DNA of 64,000 nucleotides from a bacterium (GTDB taxonomy: Bacteria > Bacteroidota > Bacteroidia > Bacteroidales > Muribaculaceae), in contig JAAVBX010000023.1 in NCBI GenBank assembly GCA_014802625.1, positions 92,669-156,668 on the forward strand, written 5' to 3'. The position numbers and the translations under genes are program-made. The notes below the pieces were generated by a model. The model was not told the origin of the DNA. It ran no database searches and saw only the letters and a program-made list of their open reading frames with translations. Of the stretch, positions 47,128 through 57,594 are shown piece after piece. Numbering within the stretch: position 1 is the first letter of the stretch; every line of letters starts with the position of its first letter.

Positions 47128-48792
47128 ATGCACATCTTTACATCTTTTCTGCTGACCGGCATCGCCGCTCTGTCTGTGCTGACTGTCTCTGCTCAGGAGA
47201 CTGCAACAGTCACAATCTCGCCGGCACCCGGGGAGTATGACCTCCTCCCCTCTGAATTCGTCATCACTATCGACGGTCCTTCGAAAATAGCTAAGAACGT
47301 AGTCGGTGGTAACCCGCTGCTTATTACCTCTCCCTCCGGAGTGGCTCAGCAATTGTCGGGTACTTACTCTGACAATACCGTGACGTGCACTCTCCCCGCC
47401 ACATCTACTTTCCCTCTGGATGAGAATGGGGAGTATACAGTGGCTGTCCGCAAAAATGCTATCACATATACATGGGCCGACGGATCAACCTCCAAGTCCG
47501 ATCTGACGGAGTTCAAGTATAATGTCGCCGGTAATGGTTCCCAGGGTCCGGATGTGCCCCAGCCCGTGGCTTACGACATTACTCTGGAAAAGACCACACC
47601 ATCTCTCTCCCCTCTTGATCTCGATAGCCGCACAATCGAGACTCTTCAACTCTATTTCAGCATGGGCGATCTTGAAGTCGCTGCCGATGCTGATGCGTTG
47701 GTTACGATTACAGGTCCCAATTACCGTCAGACCTCTCCCCTTCTCCCTAATATGAACACTTCGGCCTCTACAGTTTTCAAGGCGTTGTTCACTGACCCGG
47801 AGTATAACGGTTCCTACACCTTGTCGATTCCTCAGGGAGTCCTTGGTGACAAGGAATGGATCGAAAACCATGAATTCGGCCATGCGAATGCAGCCATAAA
47901 TTATGAATTTACAGTCGAGGGAGGTAAGGATCCCTCTGAAATCGTTCAAGATTTAACGTTCAATCCGTTTGTAACTCCTGCAGTAGGTGCCAAGGTTGAT
48001 GAAATATCGGAAGTCATCCTCTTATTTGAGTCAACTCCCTACTGGGACGAAGCGACAGAACTTGAAGTGGGCTACAAATCTGATCCCCAGATGACTTCTT
48101 TCACGGAATTCACTACTGCCCGAATAGAAAAGGGTGAGGGCAATGAGGCCAAACTCGTACTCGATCAAAAGGCTCGTAACCGTGGTGAATACTCACTCAC
48201 CCTTCCCGAGGGGATTTTCTGGAATGAAGATCATCAGAATGATGAGAATGCCGGCGCTCTTAATTCGGCAATGAATCTTTATTGGCAGGTCGCACCCTCT
48301 ACGGTGGCTGTGAATGTACTCTCACATGTTCCCGCCACTGACGCCAAAGTAAGCTCCTTCCCGGCTGATGAACCGGCAATCATAATAAACACTGACAATA
48401 ATGATGCCGTGGCTGAGCTTAAAGTGAAGGTAGTGTCCTATAATATGGATTCCGACAGCGCGCTTCCCAAGACTGTCGTACCGACATCTACTTCCGACGC
48501 AAAAACAGATGATGGCGCGCCTTGCTGGATTAATAACACCGGTGCGGAAATCACTTTCACTCCAAGCTGCTACTACGAAGTCACCTTCTCTCTTCTCAAT
48601 TCTGAGGGAGTGGTGCTCGAAGAGGGTCTGTTTGAATTCTATGGTGATGACTCCACAGGTGTGGACTCGATTTCAGCCACTGATAAGAGCATCATCTACG
48701 ACCTTAAGGGTGTGGAGGTCTCCGTAGACGCCGAATCCCTTCCTGCCGGCCTTTATATAATCAATGGCAAGAAGACTCTTGTAGTGAAATAA
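47128..48792 (+). CDS. Secreted hypothetical protein with C-terminal sorting-like tail
   Basis: Signal peptide MHIFTSFLLTGIAALSVLTVSAQE; tail DSISATDKSIIYDLKGVEVSVDAESLPAGLYIINGKKTLVVK. Confidence 0.7.
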   Translation: MHIFTSFLLTGIAALSVLTVSAQETATVTISPAPGEYDLLPSEFVITIDGPSKIAKNVVGGNPLLITSPSGVAQQLSGTYSDNTVTCTLPATSTFPLDENGEYTVAVRKNAITYTWADGSTSKSDLTEFKYNVAGNGSQGPDVPQPVAYDITLEKTTPSLSPLDLDSRTIETLQLYFSMGDLEVAADADALVTITGPNYRQTSPLLPNMNTSASTVFKALFTDPEYNGSYTLSIPQGVLGDKEWIENHEFGHANAAINYEFTVEGGKDPSEIVQDLTFNPFVTPAVGAKVDEISEVILLFESTPYWDEATELEVGYKSDPQMTSFTEFTTARIEKGEGNEAKLVLDQKARNRGEYSLTLPEGIFWNEDHQNDENAGALNSAMNLYWQVAPSTVAVNVLSHVPATDAKVSSFPADEPAIIINTDNNDAVAELKVKVVSYNMDSDSALPKTVVPTSTSDAKTDDGAPCWINNTGAEITFTPSCYYEVTFSLLNSEGVVLEEGLFEFYGDDSTGVDSISATDKSIIYDLKGVEVSVDAESLPAGLYIINGKKTLVVK

Positions 48793-48810
48793 TCGTTAAC
48801 TCTCAACGTT

Positions 48811-48851
48811 ATCGGGCGCATGCTTATTTAAGTATGCGCCCGATTTTTTAT
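48811..48851 (+). terminator. Intrinsic terminator
   Basis: atcgggcgcatgctta-tt-taagtatgcgcccgat followed by T-run. Confidence 0.85.
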
Positions 48852-48929
48852 ATGGAAAATCCGATGAAAGTCAAAACATTTCATTTCTTTTATCGGTTCC
48901 TAAATAAGGAAAATCTAATGTAGTGCCAT

Positions 48930-49478
48930 ATGGAGATAAAGAAATGGAAAGTTCTCGATCGGGAATATCTTATCAGACGCCCATGGCTGACAGCACGGCG
49001 TGATAAAGTTGAATTACCCGATGGCAGGGTCCATCCCGAATACTATGTGCTTGAATATCCTGACTGGGTGAATGTGATTGCCATCACCTCTTCGGGTGAA
49101 TTCGTAATGGTTGAGCAATATCGTCATGGCTTGGGTGATGTGTTCCTCGAACTCGTGGCAGGAGTTCTGGAGCCGGGAGAGCAACCTCTTCAGGCTGCCA
49201 AGCGTGAACTGCTTGAAGAAACGGGATTCGCCGGTGGAGAATGGCGACTCAATACAGTAATATCCCAGAATCCGGCATCTACCAATAATCTTACTTACTG
49301 TTTTATCGCGGTGGGTGTTGAGAAAGTCGCGGAACAACATCTTGATGCAACCGAAGACATCGCTGTAAGGCTGATTCCTGAACAGGAAGTTCGTCGGATG
49401 CTTGACTCTGATGAATTGAAGCAATCCTTGATGGCGGCATCTTTGTGGAAATATTTCGCTCAAAAAAATGAGAAGTAA
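48930..49478 (+). CDS. NUDIX hydrolase (ADP-ribose pyrophosphatase-like)
   Basis: GVLEPGEQPLQAAKRELLEETGFAGGEW Nudix box. Confidence 0.93.
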   Translation: MEIKKWKVLDREYLIRRPWLTARRDKVELPDGRVHPEYYVLEYPDWVNVIAITSSGEFVMVEQYRHGLGDVFLELVAGVLEPGEQPLQAAKRELLEETGFAGGEWRLNTVISQNPASTNNLTYCFIAVGVEKVAEQHLDATEDIAVRLIPEQEVRRMLDSDELKQSLMAASLWKYFAQKNEK

Positions 49479-49525
49479 ACACATGCAAGGCATATACTAA
49501 ATACTGAAAATTAATTGCTATATAT

Positions 49526-50155
49526 ATGAAAGTGCTTGTAATTAACGGCAGTCCACATCTTAATGGCTGCACAGACCGGGCTCTCCGCGAAGTGGAGATG
49601 ACTCTTGAATCCAATGGTTTGGAAATCGAACGAATCAATGTTGCCAATAAAGACGTGAGAGGCTGCATCGGTTGTAACTTCTGTCGCGAACATGGCAGAT
49701 GCGTTTTTAATGATATTGTGAATGAGACTGCCCCGAAGCTAAAGGAAGCTGCCGGAGTAATCATAGGTAGTCCCGTTTATTATGCCGGTGCCAACGGTCA
49801 ACTGTTGGCTTTCCTCGATCGTCTGTTCTACAGCACTTCAGGTACGATTAACAAGGCTATGAAAGTCGGGGCTGCTGTCGTGTCCTCCCGCCGTGCCGGC
49901 TCTACGTCTGCGTTTGATGAAATCAATAAATATTTCACCATCAGCGCGATGCCCGTTGTATCAAGCACTTATTGGAATGAGGTCCATGGATTTACCGCGC
50001 AGGATGTTGAGGATGATCTCGAGGGACTGCAGACTATGCGAAATCTTGGTCGCAATATGGCTTTCTTGTTGAAGGCTATCGGTATGGCATCAAAGGAATC
50101 CGGGATTCCGGAACAGGAGCGTTCCGCTTTCACCAGCTTCCATACGGAGGGCTGA
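49526..50155 (+). CDS. Flavodoxin-family NAD(P)H-dependent FMN oxidoreductase
   Basis: KVLVINGSPHLNGCTDRALREV; GCIGCNFCREHGRCVFNDI; GSPVYYAGANGQLLAFLDR. Confidence 0.9.
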   Translation: MKVLVINGSPHLNGCTDRALREVEMTLESNGLEIERINVANKDVRGCIGCNFCREHGRCVFNDIVNETAPKLKEAAGVIIGSPVYYAGANGQLLAFLDRLFYSTSGTINKAMKVGAAVVSSRRAGSTSAFDEINKYFTISAMPVVSSTYWNEVHGFTAQDVEDDLEGLQTMRNLGRNMAFLLKAIGMASKESGIPEQERSAFTSFHTEG

Positions 50156-50296
50156 GACCCATTCTGACAGCTTGTTTTAATTTTAAATAAAATGAAAAGG
50201 CGATGGTGGCACCCAATATCATCGTCTTTTCTGTATGTGTTATGACCCGTCATAGGTATACCTATGAATGACGCCTCTAAAATGTAAACTTTACGT

Positions 50297-51226
50297 ATGT
50301 CGATCAGTAAATTGAAAGGTTATTTGCTTGCAGCTTTCGCAGCCGCGGCTTACGGAACTAATCCTGCATTCGCCATTCCCCTTTATTATCAGGGAATGAA
50401 TCCCAATTCCGTTCTTCTTTTTAGATACCTTTTAGGCCTCCCGATTCTTGCCGTTATCATGCAGATAAGGAACATATCCTTCCGACTTCACAAGGATGAA
50501 GTCGGACCGGTGGCTATTCTCGGAATCCTTATGGCTTTATCTTCCTTGACTCTCTTCGCAAGCTATAATTACATGAACTCCGGAATCGCCTCTACCCTGC
50601 TCTTCATCTATCCTGTCATGGTCGCGGTGATGATGATTTTTTTCTTCCATGAGAAATTTAAGATTTCCGTAGCCTGTTGTCTGTTGGTTATGGGTGCCGG
50701 GTTAGCACTCTTGATGAAACCGCAGGGAGATGGGGAAATCAGTCTTGTGGGTGTGTTATTGGTAGCGGTGTCGGCTCTGACTTATGCGCTCTATATCGTG
50801 TTCACCAATATGTCGCGAATTATTCGCAATATCCCCACCACAAAACTTCTCTTTTATGTGCTTGGCTTCGGGAGTTTGCTTTACCTGACACTTATTCCAT
50901 TGGGATTTGAATTGCGTGTCCCCTCCCATGGTTCGGGGTGGCTCTCTTTGATTGCATTGGCCGCCATTCCTACGGTTCTCTCCTTGGCTTGCACGACACG
51001 TGCGATTCAGCTAATCGGATCTACATCCACGGCTATATTAGGTGCGCTTGAGCCGATATCCGCAGTCTTGTTGAGTGTCACTGTCCTTGGACAGCCAATA
51101 ACTTCAAGAGATATCCTGGGGGGTATCCTTATAGTCATTGCTACCCTGATGGTTATCGCCGAGAAACCCGTGGATAAATTTATTCTCCACGTGAGAAAGA
51201 TGTTCCCACGGCATCGGTTGCCCTGA
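50297..51226 (+). CDS. DMT-superfamily (EamA) transporter
   Basis: 309 aa, ~10 TM; two EamA repeats. Confidence 0.9.
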   Translation: MSISKLKGYLLAAFAAAAYGTNPAFAIPLYYQGMNPNSVLLFRYLLGLPILAVIMQIRNISFRLHKDEVGPVAILGILMALSSLTLFASYNYMNSGIASTLLFIYPVMVAVMMIFFFHEKFKISVACCLLVMGAGLALLMKPQGDGEISLVGVLLVAVSALTYALYIVFTNMSRIIRNIPTTKLLFYVLGFGSLLYLTLIPLGFELRVPSHGSGWLSLIALAAIPTVLSLACTTRAIQLIGSTSTAILGALEPISAVLLSVTVLGQPITSRDILGGILIVIATLMVIAEKPVDKFILHVRKMFPRHRLP

Positions 51227-51745
51227 TTATGATTTATTCTCGGTATCAAATTTAAGGATATGACGCTGGAGTCCGCCGTATTTCTCAGAAGTTGAGACAA
51301 TCTTGAATCCACTTTTAAGAAAATTATTGAGGCTATGACTATTCTCGGGTGAGACTGTAGCGACAATATTTCTTATTCCCTCCTTCCCGGCTAATTCTAT
51401 ACATTGGTTAATAAGAATTTTCTGTAGGCCGTATCCTCTCCATTTAGGTGAGACAATGACAGCATCGAATGTAAATGTTTCTTCCGCAGCACATCCGGCC
51501 GCGAGGGCGACACTCCGATCGCCCCCGCGATTTTTTACTATGACAGCGACTGCAGCAAGTTCGTCACCAACGAATACACCGAGTGGAATATCATATTCAA
51601 ACGACTCCTCCAATTCCTCCTCTGTCAATGGATAATATAGCTCCGGAGCGGGCATGACATCCATACATTGCTTCTGCAACACAAGGATGTCGGCTAACTC
51701 TGACGGAAGCAATCTCCTTATTTCAAACGATACGTTTTGTCTCAT
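51227..51745 (-). CDS. GNAT family N-acetyltransferase
   Basis: Likely start MRQNVSFEIRRLLPSE; VSPKWRGYGLQKILINQCIELAGKEG. Confidence 0.85.
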   Translation of the reverse strand: MRQNVSFEIRRLLPSELADILVLQKQCMDVMPAPELYYPLTEEELEESFEYDIPLGVFVGDELAAVAVIVKNRGGDRSVALAAGCAAEETFTFDAVIVSPKWRGYGLQKILINQCIELAGKEGIRNIVATVSPENSHSLNNFLKSGFKIVSTSEKYGGLQRHILKFDTENKS

Positions 51746-51864
51746 GAAATTTTGATAAATATGACATGACCAATGCTGTCGTTTCAACAACAGCATTACG
51801 TCAATGACGTGAAGACACCCTGCAAATTTACTCAAAAAACAAGACTCAGGCAACTTTTCGTGGA

Positions 51865-51896
51865 TTTTGTATTATCAGGTTTTTGTTGTAATTTTG
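51865..51896 (+). promoter_or_regulatory. Promoter of hrpB
   Basis: TTTTG-N19-TAATTTTG. Confidence 0.6.
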
Positions 51897-51974
51897 CACT
51901 CCCGTACCTTACGGGATAGGTTTCTTTCGTCAATGTCGGTTCGCGAATTAAATTTTACCATCCGTTTCACAACT

Positions 51975-54416
51975 ATGAAGATAAGTACGAAATTTGGAGA
52001 ACTGCCTGTGGCTGCTATCGCTGAAGATATCTGCGCTTCATTGGCGGAGAATCCGCGACTTGTGGTGACCGCTCCCCCAGGAGCCGGCAAATCCACCCTA
52101 CTCCCTCTTGCTTTGCTGGAGGATATGCCGGAGGGTAAAATCCTGATGCTCGAACCCAGAAGAATCGCTGCCCGTCAGGTTGCAGAAAGAATGGCAACTA
52201 TGGTTGAGGAAAACGTGGGTGCGACAGTCGGTTATCGCGTGCGCTTTGACTCCCGAATTTCCTCCTCGACACGGATTGAGGTCATAACGGAAGGTATTCT
52301 TGAGCGCATGCTTGTAGATGATCCGATTCTTGAGGGCGTATCGGTTGTTATTTTTGATGAATTTCATGAGAGGAGCCTTAGCTCCGACCTTACGCTTGCA
52401 TTGGTGCGTCAGATTCAGAATATATTAAGGCCTGATCTGAAAATTGTTGTGATGTCGGCTACCATTGATGCCGAATATCTGTGTCGGTCATTGGATGCCC
52501 GTCATTTGCACAGCCCCGGAAGATGCCATGATGTAAAAATTGTATATGGAGAGGATTTTGATGTCAGGGAATGCGCTGTTGCGGTTGCCGCAGCAATCCG
52601 AAGGGCCTTACATGAGCATTCCGGCAATATCCTGGCGTTTCTTCCCGGCCAGGCTGATATTATGAAGTGCCGCGATTTACTCATGGAATCGAGTGTATCA
52701 GCTGAGGTTCGTACACTTTACGGCATGATGTCCCCTGCCGAGCAACGTCAGGTGCTATTGCCTGCTGCGGGTGATAGTCGCCGTGTTGTCCTTGCATCTC
52801 CCATTGCCGAGACCTCTCTTACCATTGAGGGCATATCTGTAGTGATTGATTCAGGTCTCTACCGAGCTCCGGTATTCGACCCCTCCACAGGACTGGCACG
52901 TCTGGTAACTACGCGGATCTCTCTTGATATGGCGACTCAGAGAAGTGGCCGCGCCGGACGTCTGATGGCGGGCACATGTTATCGGTTATGGTCAAAGGCG
53001 ACGGAATCGCGGATGAAGGAGTGCCGTCAGCCTGAGATAGAGACGGCCGATCTATCATCTATGTTGCTTACCATATCGGCTATGGGTGAGACCGAGCCAC
53101 AACACCTGCCGTGGGTGACGACACCTCCGGCAGGACACATCTCGAATGCAGCCGCCCTGCTGAGGATGCTCGGTGCAATCGACGACTGCGGTCATCTCAC
53201 TATGAAGGGTCAGCGGATAGCCAAGTTGCCATGTCATCCGCGAATCGCGAGTATGCTGAGCGAAGCGGATGGCATGCAGTCTGTGGCCTGCGATATCGCC
53301 GCCATACTGGAGGAAAAGGATCCTTTGCAGGATGATACGGATGCCGATATTTCTACTCGGATTTCTATCCTGCGACGCTATCGTCAAGGACGCATTCCGG
53401 CTGCATGGCGAAGAATTGATAATGTGGCCGCGCAATACCGACGCCTTGTCAAGGCTCCCGAATATCAGGGGGAGGTCTCCCCCGAGGAAATCGGTCGTTT
53501 GATTGGAGAGGCTTATCCCGAGAGAATTGCCATGCGTGATAAGAATGGTCGATATCGTCTTGCTACCGGTGGCTCCATCGTGACGCTACATCCCTCTGAC
53601 GATCTGGCACGCTATGAATTTCTCGCCATAGCCTCCATGGGGTCGCGAATATTTATGGCCGCTCATGTTGACAGGGATTACCTTTCGTCTAAAGGGCAAT
53701 GGATAGAGGTTGTGATGTGGAGCAGTCGTGAGGGTAAGGTCGTGGCACGCGAAGAGTTGCGTTTGGGTCTGCTCACCCTCGGTTCCCGGCCGATGAAAGG
53801 AGATCCGCGTCCGAAGATAGCTTCCGCCGTGGCCTCCGCAGCTCCGAAAGAGGGACTGACCATGTTTGATTTCAATGAGGATGTGCAGTCTCTGCAGCTC
53901 CGCATAGCCGTCACAGCCTCTTGGCATCCCGAATTACACTTCCCTGATGTCACTACCGAGACGCTACTCTCCGAGGCCGCGAATTGGCTCCCCCTTTATA
54001 TCGGACAGGCTTCTACCGTGCAAGAATTACGGAAGCTGGATTTAAAAAGTGTGATTCTCGGGTTACTCTCTTATGAGCAGCAGCAAGCACTTGATGAACT
54101 TGCTCCTACCCATGTCAAATTGCCTTCCGGACGCAATGCTCGGATACACTATCGCAAAGGTGCAGAAGCTCCTGTAGTAAGTGCGCGACTGCAGGATTGC
54201 TTCGGTCTCACCTCCACGCCTCTTGTCGATGGGGGACGACGCCCCGTATTGATGGAACTACTCTCCCCGGGCTTCAAGCCTGTGCAACTGACGCAGGATA
54301 TGGAGGGATTTTGGAGGGAGACATACTTTGAAGTACGAAAAGAATTAAGGCGTAGATACCCGAAACACAGATGGCCCGAAAATCCTCTACAACCTGACTT
54401 TAAACAGAATGGATAA
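51975..54416 (+). CDS. hrpB: ATP-dependent helicase HrpB
   Basis: Start MKISTKFGELPVAAIAEDI; TAPPGAGKSTLLPLALL, FDEFHERSLSSDL, QRSGRAGR. Confidence 0.93.
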   Translation: MKISTKFGELPVAAIAEDICASLAENPRLVVTAPPGAGKSTLLPLALLEDMPEGKILMLEPRRIAARQVAERMATMVEENVGATVGYRVRFDSRISSSTRIEVITEGILERMLVDDPILEGVSVVIFDEFHERSLSSDLTLALVRQIQNILRPDLKIVVMSATIDAEYLCRSLDARHLHSPGRCHDVKIVYGEDFDVRECAVAVAAAIRRALHEHSGNILAFLPGQADIMKCRDLLMESSVSAEVRTLYGMMSPAEQRQVLLPAAGDSRRVVLASPIAETSLTIEGISVVIDSGLYRAPVFDPSTGLARLVTTRISLDMATQRSGRAGRLMAGTCYRLWSKATESRMKECRQPEIETADLSSMLLTISAMGETEPQHLPWVTTPPAGHISNAAALLRMLGAIDDCGHLTMKGQRIAKLPCHPRIASMLSEADGMQSVACDIAAILEEKDPLQDDTDADISTRISILRRYRQGRIPAAWRRIDNVAAQYRRLVKAPEYQGEVSPEEIGRLIGEAYPERIAMRDKNGRYRLATGGSIVTLHPSDDLARYEFLAIASMGSRIFMAAHVDRDYLSSKGQWIEVVMWSSREGKVVAREELRLGLLTLGSRPMKGDPRPKIASAVASAAPKEGLTMFDFNEDVQSLQLRIAVTASWHPELHFPDVTTETLLSEAANWLPLYIGQASTVQELRKLDLKSVILGLLSYEQQQALDELAPTHVKLPSGRNARIHYRKGAEAPVVSARLQDCFGLTSTPLVDGGRRPVLMELLSPGFKPVQLTQDMEGFWRETYFEVRKELRRRYPKHRWPENPLQPDFKQNG

Positions 54417-55551
54417 GAATTATTTACTTATTTTGTGCATGGCCGTAACGCCGGTCCTCTCTTACGGACACACCGTATCAGTTATAAATGATTTACCGGT
54501 CTATCGATATGATGAAGTAGTGGAGGTTGACACGGCGTCAATCCCCGGGATATCCGGAAATCCATTTGAAATCAAGGATAAGTATGGCAACCCGATTCCT
54601 CATCAGATCACATATGATGGGAAACTTATATTTCCGGCCACGGTTCCACCACTCTCATCAACCGTATATGATATTTCCGCCGGAGAGTCTCATTTTGTTC
54701 CTGATACTCTAACCTGCGGCAACTTCTACCCTCGTCGGCTGGATGATCTTGCATGGGAGAATGACCGTGTGGCCTTCCGTGCCTATGGACCCGCGCTGCA
54801 GGCAAGCGGCGAACGAGCATTCGGTTATGATATCTGGACAAAATCGGTTTCCTCCCCCGTAGTAGAACGCCGATACCGCGATGCCCTCGACAATGGCAAG
54901 CCCTATCATGAGGATCATGGTGATGGGATGGATGTCTATACCGTCGGCCCCACTCTCGGGGGTGGGACGGCAGCTCTTGTCTCACCGACCGGAGATATAA
55001 TCTATCCCTATTGCTTCAAGACATATGAGATTCTTGACAATGGTCCGCTTCGTTTTACAGTCCGTTTGACCTATGATTCGCAGATTGCCGGAGGTGTTGA
55101 AGAGAGTCGGGTGATTTCGCTTGATGCCGGCGAATTTCTTAACCGTACAGATATCCTGTTCAACGGTTTGTCGGGAGATTATGGGATAGCGCCGGGCATA
55201 GTGGTGCACGCCCATAATCCGGAAGGATATGCTTTTATAGAGGATGACGGCATAATGTCTTATTCTGACCTGACAGATAATCCGGAGGCCGGTAACGGGA
55301 CGATATTCGTAGGTGTTGTGGCTCCTGAAGCCGAGTCGATTTTCTTCCGGGCGCTTGATGTACCGGAGGGTGATGCCATGGGCCATATCCTGGCGCAATC
55401 ATCATTCCGCTCCCCTTTCTCATACCGTTATTACTGGGGAGCAGGATGGTCAAAAGGTGGAATGGCCGATATGAATTCCTGGATTGATTATCTTCGCGGA
55501 TTCCGACAGCGAATCGATCATCCGTTGAAAGTAGAGGTAACCGGCCTCTGA
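54409..55551 (+). CDS. DUF4861-like secreted protein
   Basis: 380 aa; DDLAWENDRVAFRAYGPALQASGERAFGYDIWTKSV; HEDHGDGMDVYTVGPTLGGG. Confidence 0.8.
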   Translation: MDKNYLLILCMAVTPVLSYGHTVSVINDLPVYRYDEVVEVDTASIPGISGNPFEIKDKYGNPIPHQITYDGKLIFPATVPPLSSTVYDISAGESHFVPDTLTCGNFYPRRLDDLAWENDRVAFRAYGPALQASGERAFGYDIWTKSVSSPVVERRYRDALDNGKPYHEDHGDGMDVYTVGPTLGGGTAALVSPTGDIIYPYCFKTYEILDNGPLRFTVRLTYDSQIAGGVEESRVISLDAGEFLNRTDILFNGLSGDYGIAPGIVVHAHNPEGYAFIEDDGIMSYSDLTDNPEAGNGTIFVGVVAPEAESIFFRALDVPEGDAMGHILAQSSFRSPFSYRYYWGAGWSKGGMADMNSWIDYLRGFRQRIDHPLKVEVTGL

Positions 55552-55620
55552 TTCATGGATTCTATTGTGGCACTACTTAATTTTGTAAAAAGGGATTCTT
55601 TCCGAGACGCGCATGACCTT

Positions 55621-55655
55621 AATCGGTGTGGCTAAGTCTTAGAGTCACACCGATT
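55621..55655 (+). terminator. Intrinsic terminator
   Basis: aatcggtgtg ... cacaccgatt followed by tattttttc. Confidence 0.8.
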
Positions 55656-55684
55656 TATTTTTTCAACCACCTTATATCTAAACG

Positions 55685-55715
55685 AGGGGATGAGCGGAGC
55701 CGCCGCCCATCCCCT
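55685..55715 (-). terminator. Hairpin 3' of ABC-F gene
   Basis: aggggatg-agcggagccgccgcc-catcccct. Confidence 0.55.
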
Positions 55716-55758
55716 AATAATTTCTCCTCATGTCGGGGACATCAGATATTAATGGGCT

Positions 55759-57378
55759 TTATGACAGGTGTTCAAGTTTTTTATTTTCAAGAAATTCATT
55801 GATACCGTACAGGTGCTCACGCACCTTTCCACCGCCAAATTCATAAACTTTGGACACAAGTCCGTCAAGGAAGTCTCGGTCATGGCTGACGATAATAAGC
55901 GTGCCGTCAAAGTCACGGAGAGCTTGCTTGAGGATGTCCTTGGTCTTGAGGTCAAGATGGTTGGTAGGCTCGTCAAGGATAAGGAGATTGATTGGTTCGA
56001 GAAGAAGCTTGATCATGCACAGGCGCACTCGTTCGCCACCTGACAACACTTTTACTTTCTTCTGATTCTCCTCCCCTCCAAACATGAACGCTCCCAGAAG
56101 ATCGCGTATTTTCAGGCGCACATCACCCACGGCAATGTCGTCTATGGTCTGGAATACGGTCAGATTTTCATCGAGTAGCGATGCGCTGTTCTGCGCGAAA
56201 TATCCTATCTTGACGTTGTGTCCGAGCGTCAGAGTGCCATCATGGGTTATCTCCTTCATTATGGCCTTGACCATAGTGGATTTGCCCTCGCCGTTGCGCC
56301 CCGCGAAGGCTACCTTATCCCCTCTCTCGATGGTGAACGATGCGTTGGCAAATACCGGCTTGCCATCATAGCTCTTCCCTACTCCGTCGGCTATCACGGG
56401 GTAACTGCCGCTACGTGGACATGGCGGGAATTTAAGGCGCAAAGCCGATGTATCCTCCTCATCCACTTCTACTATCTCAAGTTTTTCAAGCCATTTGACC
56501 TTACTCTGCACCTGGAATGTCTTTGAATAAGTACCCTTGAAGCGTTCGATAAATTCACGCGCCTCAGCTATCTGTTTCTGTTGGTCCTCGTATTGTTTCT
56601 GTTGCTGCTGACGGCGTTCCTGTCGTAGCTTAAGGTATTGGCTGTAGCGTGCCTTATAATCATAAATACGTCCTAAGGTCACTTCGATAGTGCGTGTCGT
56701 GATTGTGTCGATGAAACGTCGGTCGTGGCTTATGACCACCACAGCCATCGGACTATCAGTTATAAATTCTTCAAGCCAGCTGATCGATTCTATGTCGAGA
56801 TGGTTGGTAGGTTCGTCAAGCAGGAGAACATCCGGCTTTTGAAGGAGCAGCTTTGCAAGCTCGATACGCATACGCCAGCCGCCGGAAAAATCCGACGTTG
56901 GCCTATGGAAATCTGAACGCTCGAATCCCATACCGAGGAGCGCTTTCTCCACATCCTCCTCGAAGTGAGTCATATCTATGGCGTAGAACTTTTCGCTCAT
57001 CGCCGACACTTTTTCTATGAGTTGCATGTAAGAGTCGCTCTCATAATCCGTCCGAGTGGTCAATTCATTGTTTAGTGCCTCGATTTCTGCCTCCATTTCC
57101 CTTAGGTGCGCAAAGGCTTGCGAGGCTTCCTCAAACACTGTCCGGTTATCCTCGGTCATCATATGCTGAGGCAGATAGCAGACCTTGCAATCTTTGGGTA
57201 TCGACACTGAGCCACGGGTAGGCTTTCGCACATCTGCCAGAATTTTTAGCAGTGTACTCTTCCCCGCCCCGTTCTTCCCCATCAGCGCAATGCGATCCTT
57301 GGGGTTAATAACGAAAGATACATCCTTGAAGAGGGTTGTTCCCCCGAACTCCACGGTAAGTCCATCAACTGAAATCAT
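55759..57378 (-). CDS. ABC-F family ATPase
   Basis: Two ABC domains GKNGAGKSTLL / GRNGEGKSTMV; DFSGGWRMRIELA; LSGGERVRLCM; linker rich in Q/R. Confidence 0.95.
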   Translation of the reverse strand: MISVDGLTVEFGGTTLFKDVSFVINPKDRIALMGKNGAGKSTLLKILADVRKPTRGSVSIPKDCKVCYLPQHMMTEDNRTVFEEASQAFAHLREMEAEIEALNNELTTRTDYESDSYMQLIEKVSAMSEKFYAIDMTHFEEDVEKALLGMGFERSDFHRPTSDFSGGWRMRIELAKLLLQKPDVLLLDEPTNHLDIESISWLEEFITDSPMAVVVISHDRRFIDTITTRTIEVTLGRIYDYKARYSQYLKLRQERRQQQQKQYEDQQKQIAEAREFIERFKGTYSKTFQVQSKVKWLEKLEIVEVDEEDTSALRLKFPPCPRSGSYPVIADGVGKSYDGKPVFANASFTIERGDKVAFAGRNGEGKSTMVKAIMKEITHDGTLTLGHNVKIGYFAQNSASLLDENLTVFQTIDDIAVGDVRLKIRDLLGAFMFGGEENQKKVKVLSGGERVRLCMIKLLLEPINLLILDEPTNHLDLKTKDILKQALRDFDGTLIIVSHDRDFLDGLVSKVYEFGGGKVREHLYGINEFLENKKLEHLS

Positions 57379-57498
57379 ATTTTATAGCGTAGTATTTTCA
57401 AAAATAAATGCAAAGCTACAAAATTCCCGCCATCCCCACAAATTTATAAGTTTCAGCACAATCTTCATGATATTATTGCCGACCTCGCATTTTTTGAT

Positions 57499-57506
57499 TA
57501 ATTTTG
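57499..57506 (+). promoter_or_regulatory. Promoter -7 box of MATE gene with long leader
   Basis: TTG-N20-TAATTTTG. Confidence 0.55.
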
Positions 57507-57526
57507 CATTACTCATCAGAGGGTCC

Positions 57527-57594
57527 GTAATCGGAATTACAGCGACTGGATAAGATGTCGGGTGCGCCCGGTCAGCAGCTTATCCGGTCGCTGT
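57527..57594 (+). promoter_or_regulatory. Candidate structured leader/attenuator upstream of MATE transporter
   Basis: Hairpin gtaat-cgga-attac and 16-bp stem acagcgactggataag / cttatccggtcgctgt with inner cggg-tgcg-cccg; T-rich tract after. Confidence 0.5.
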
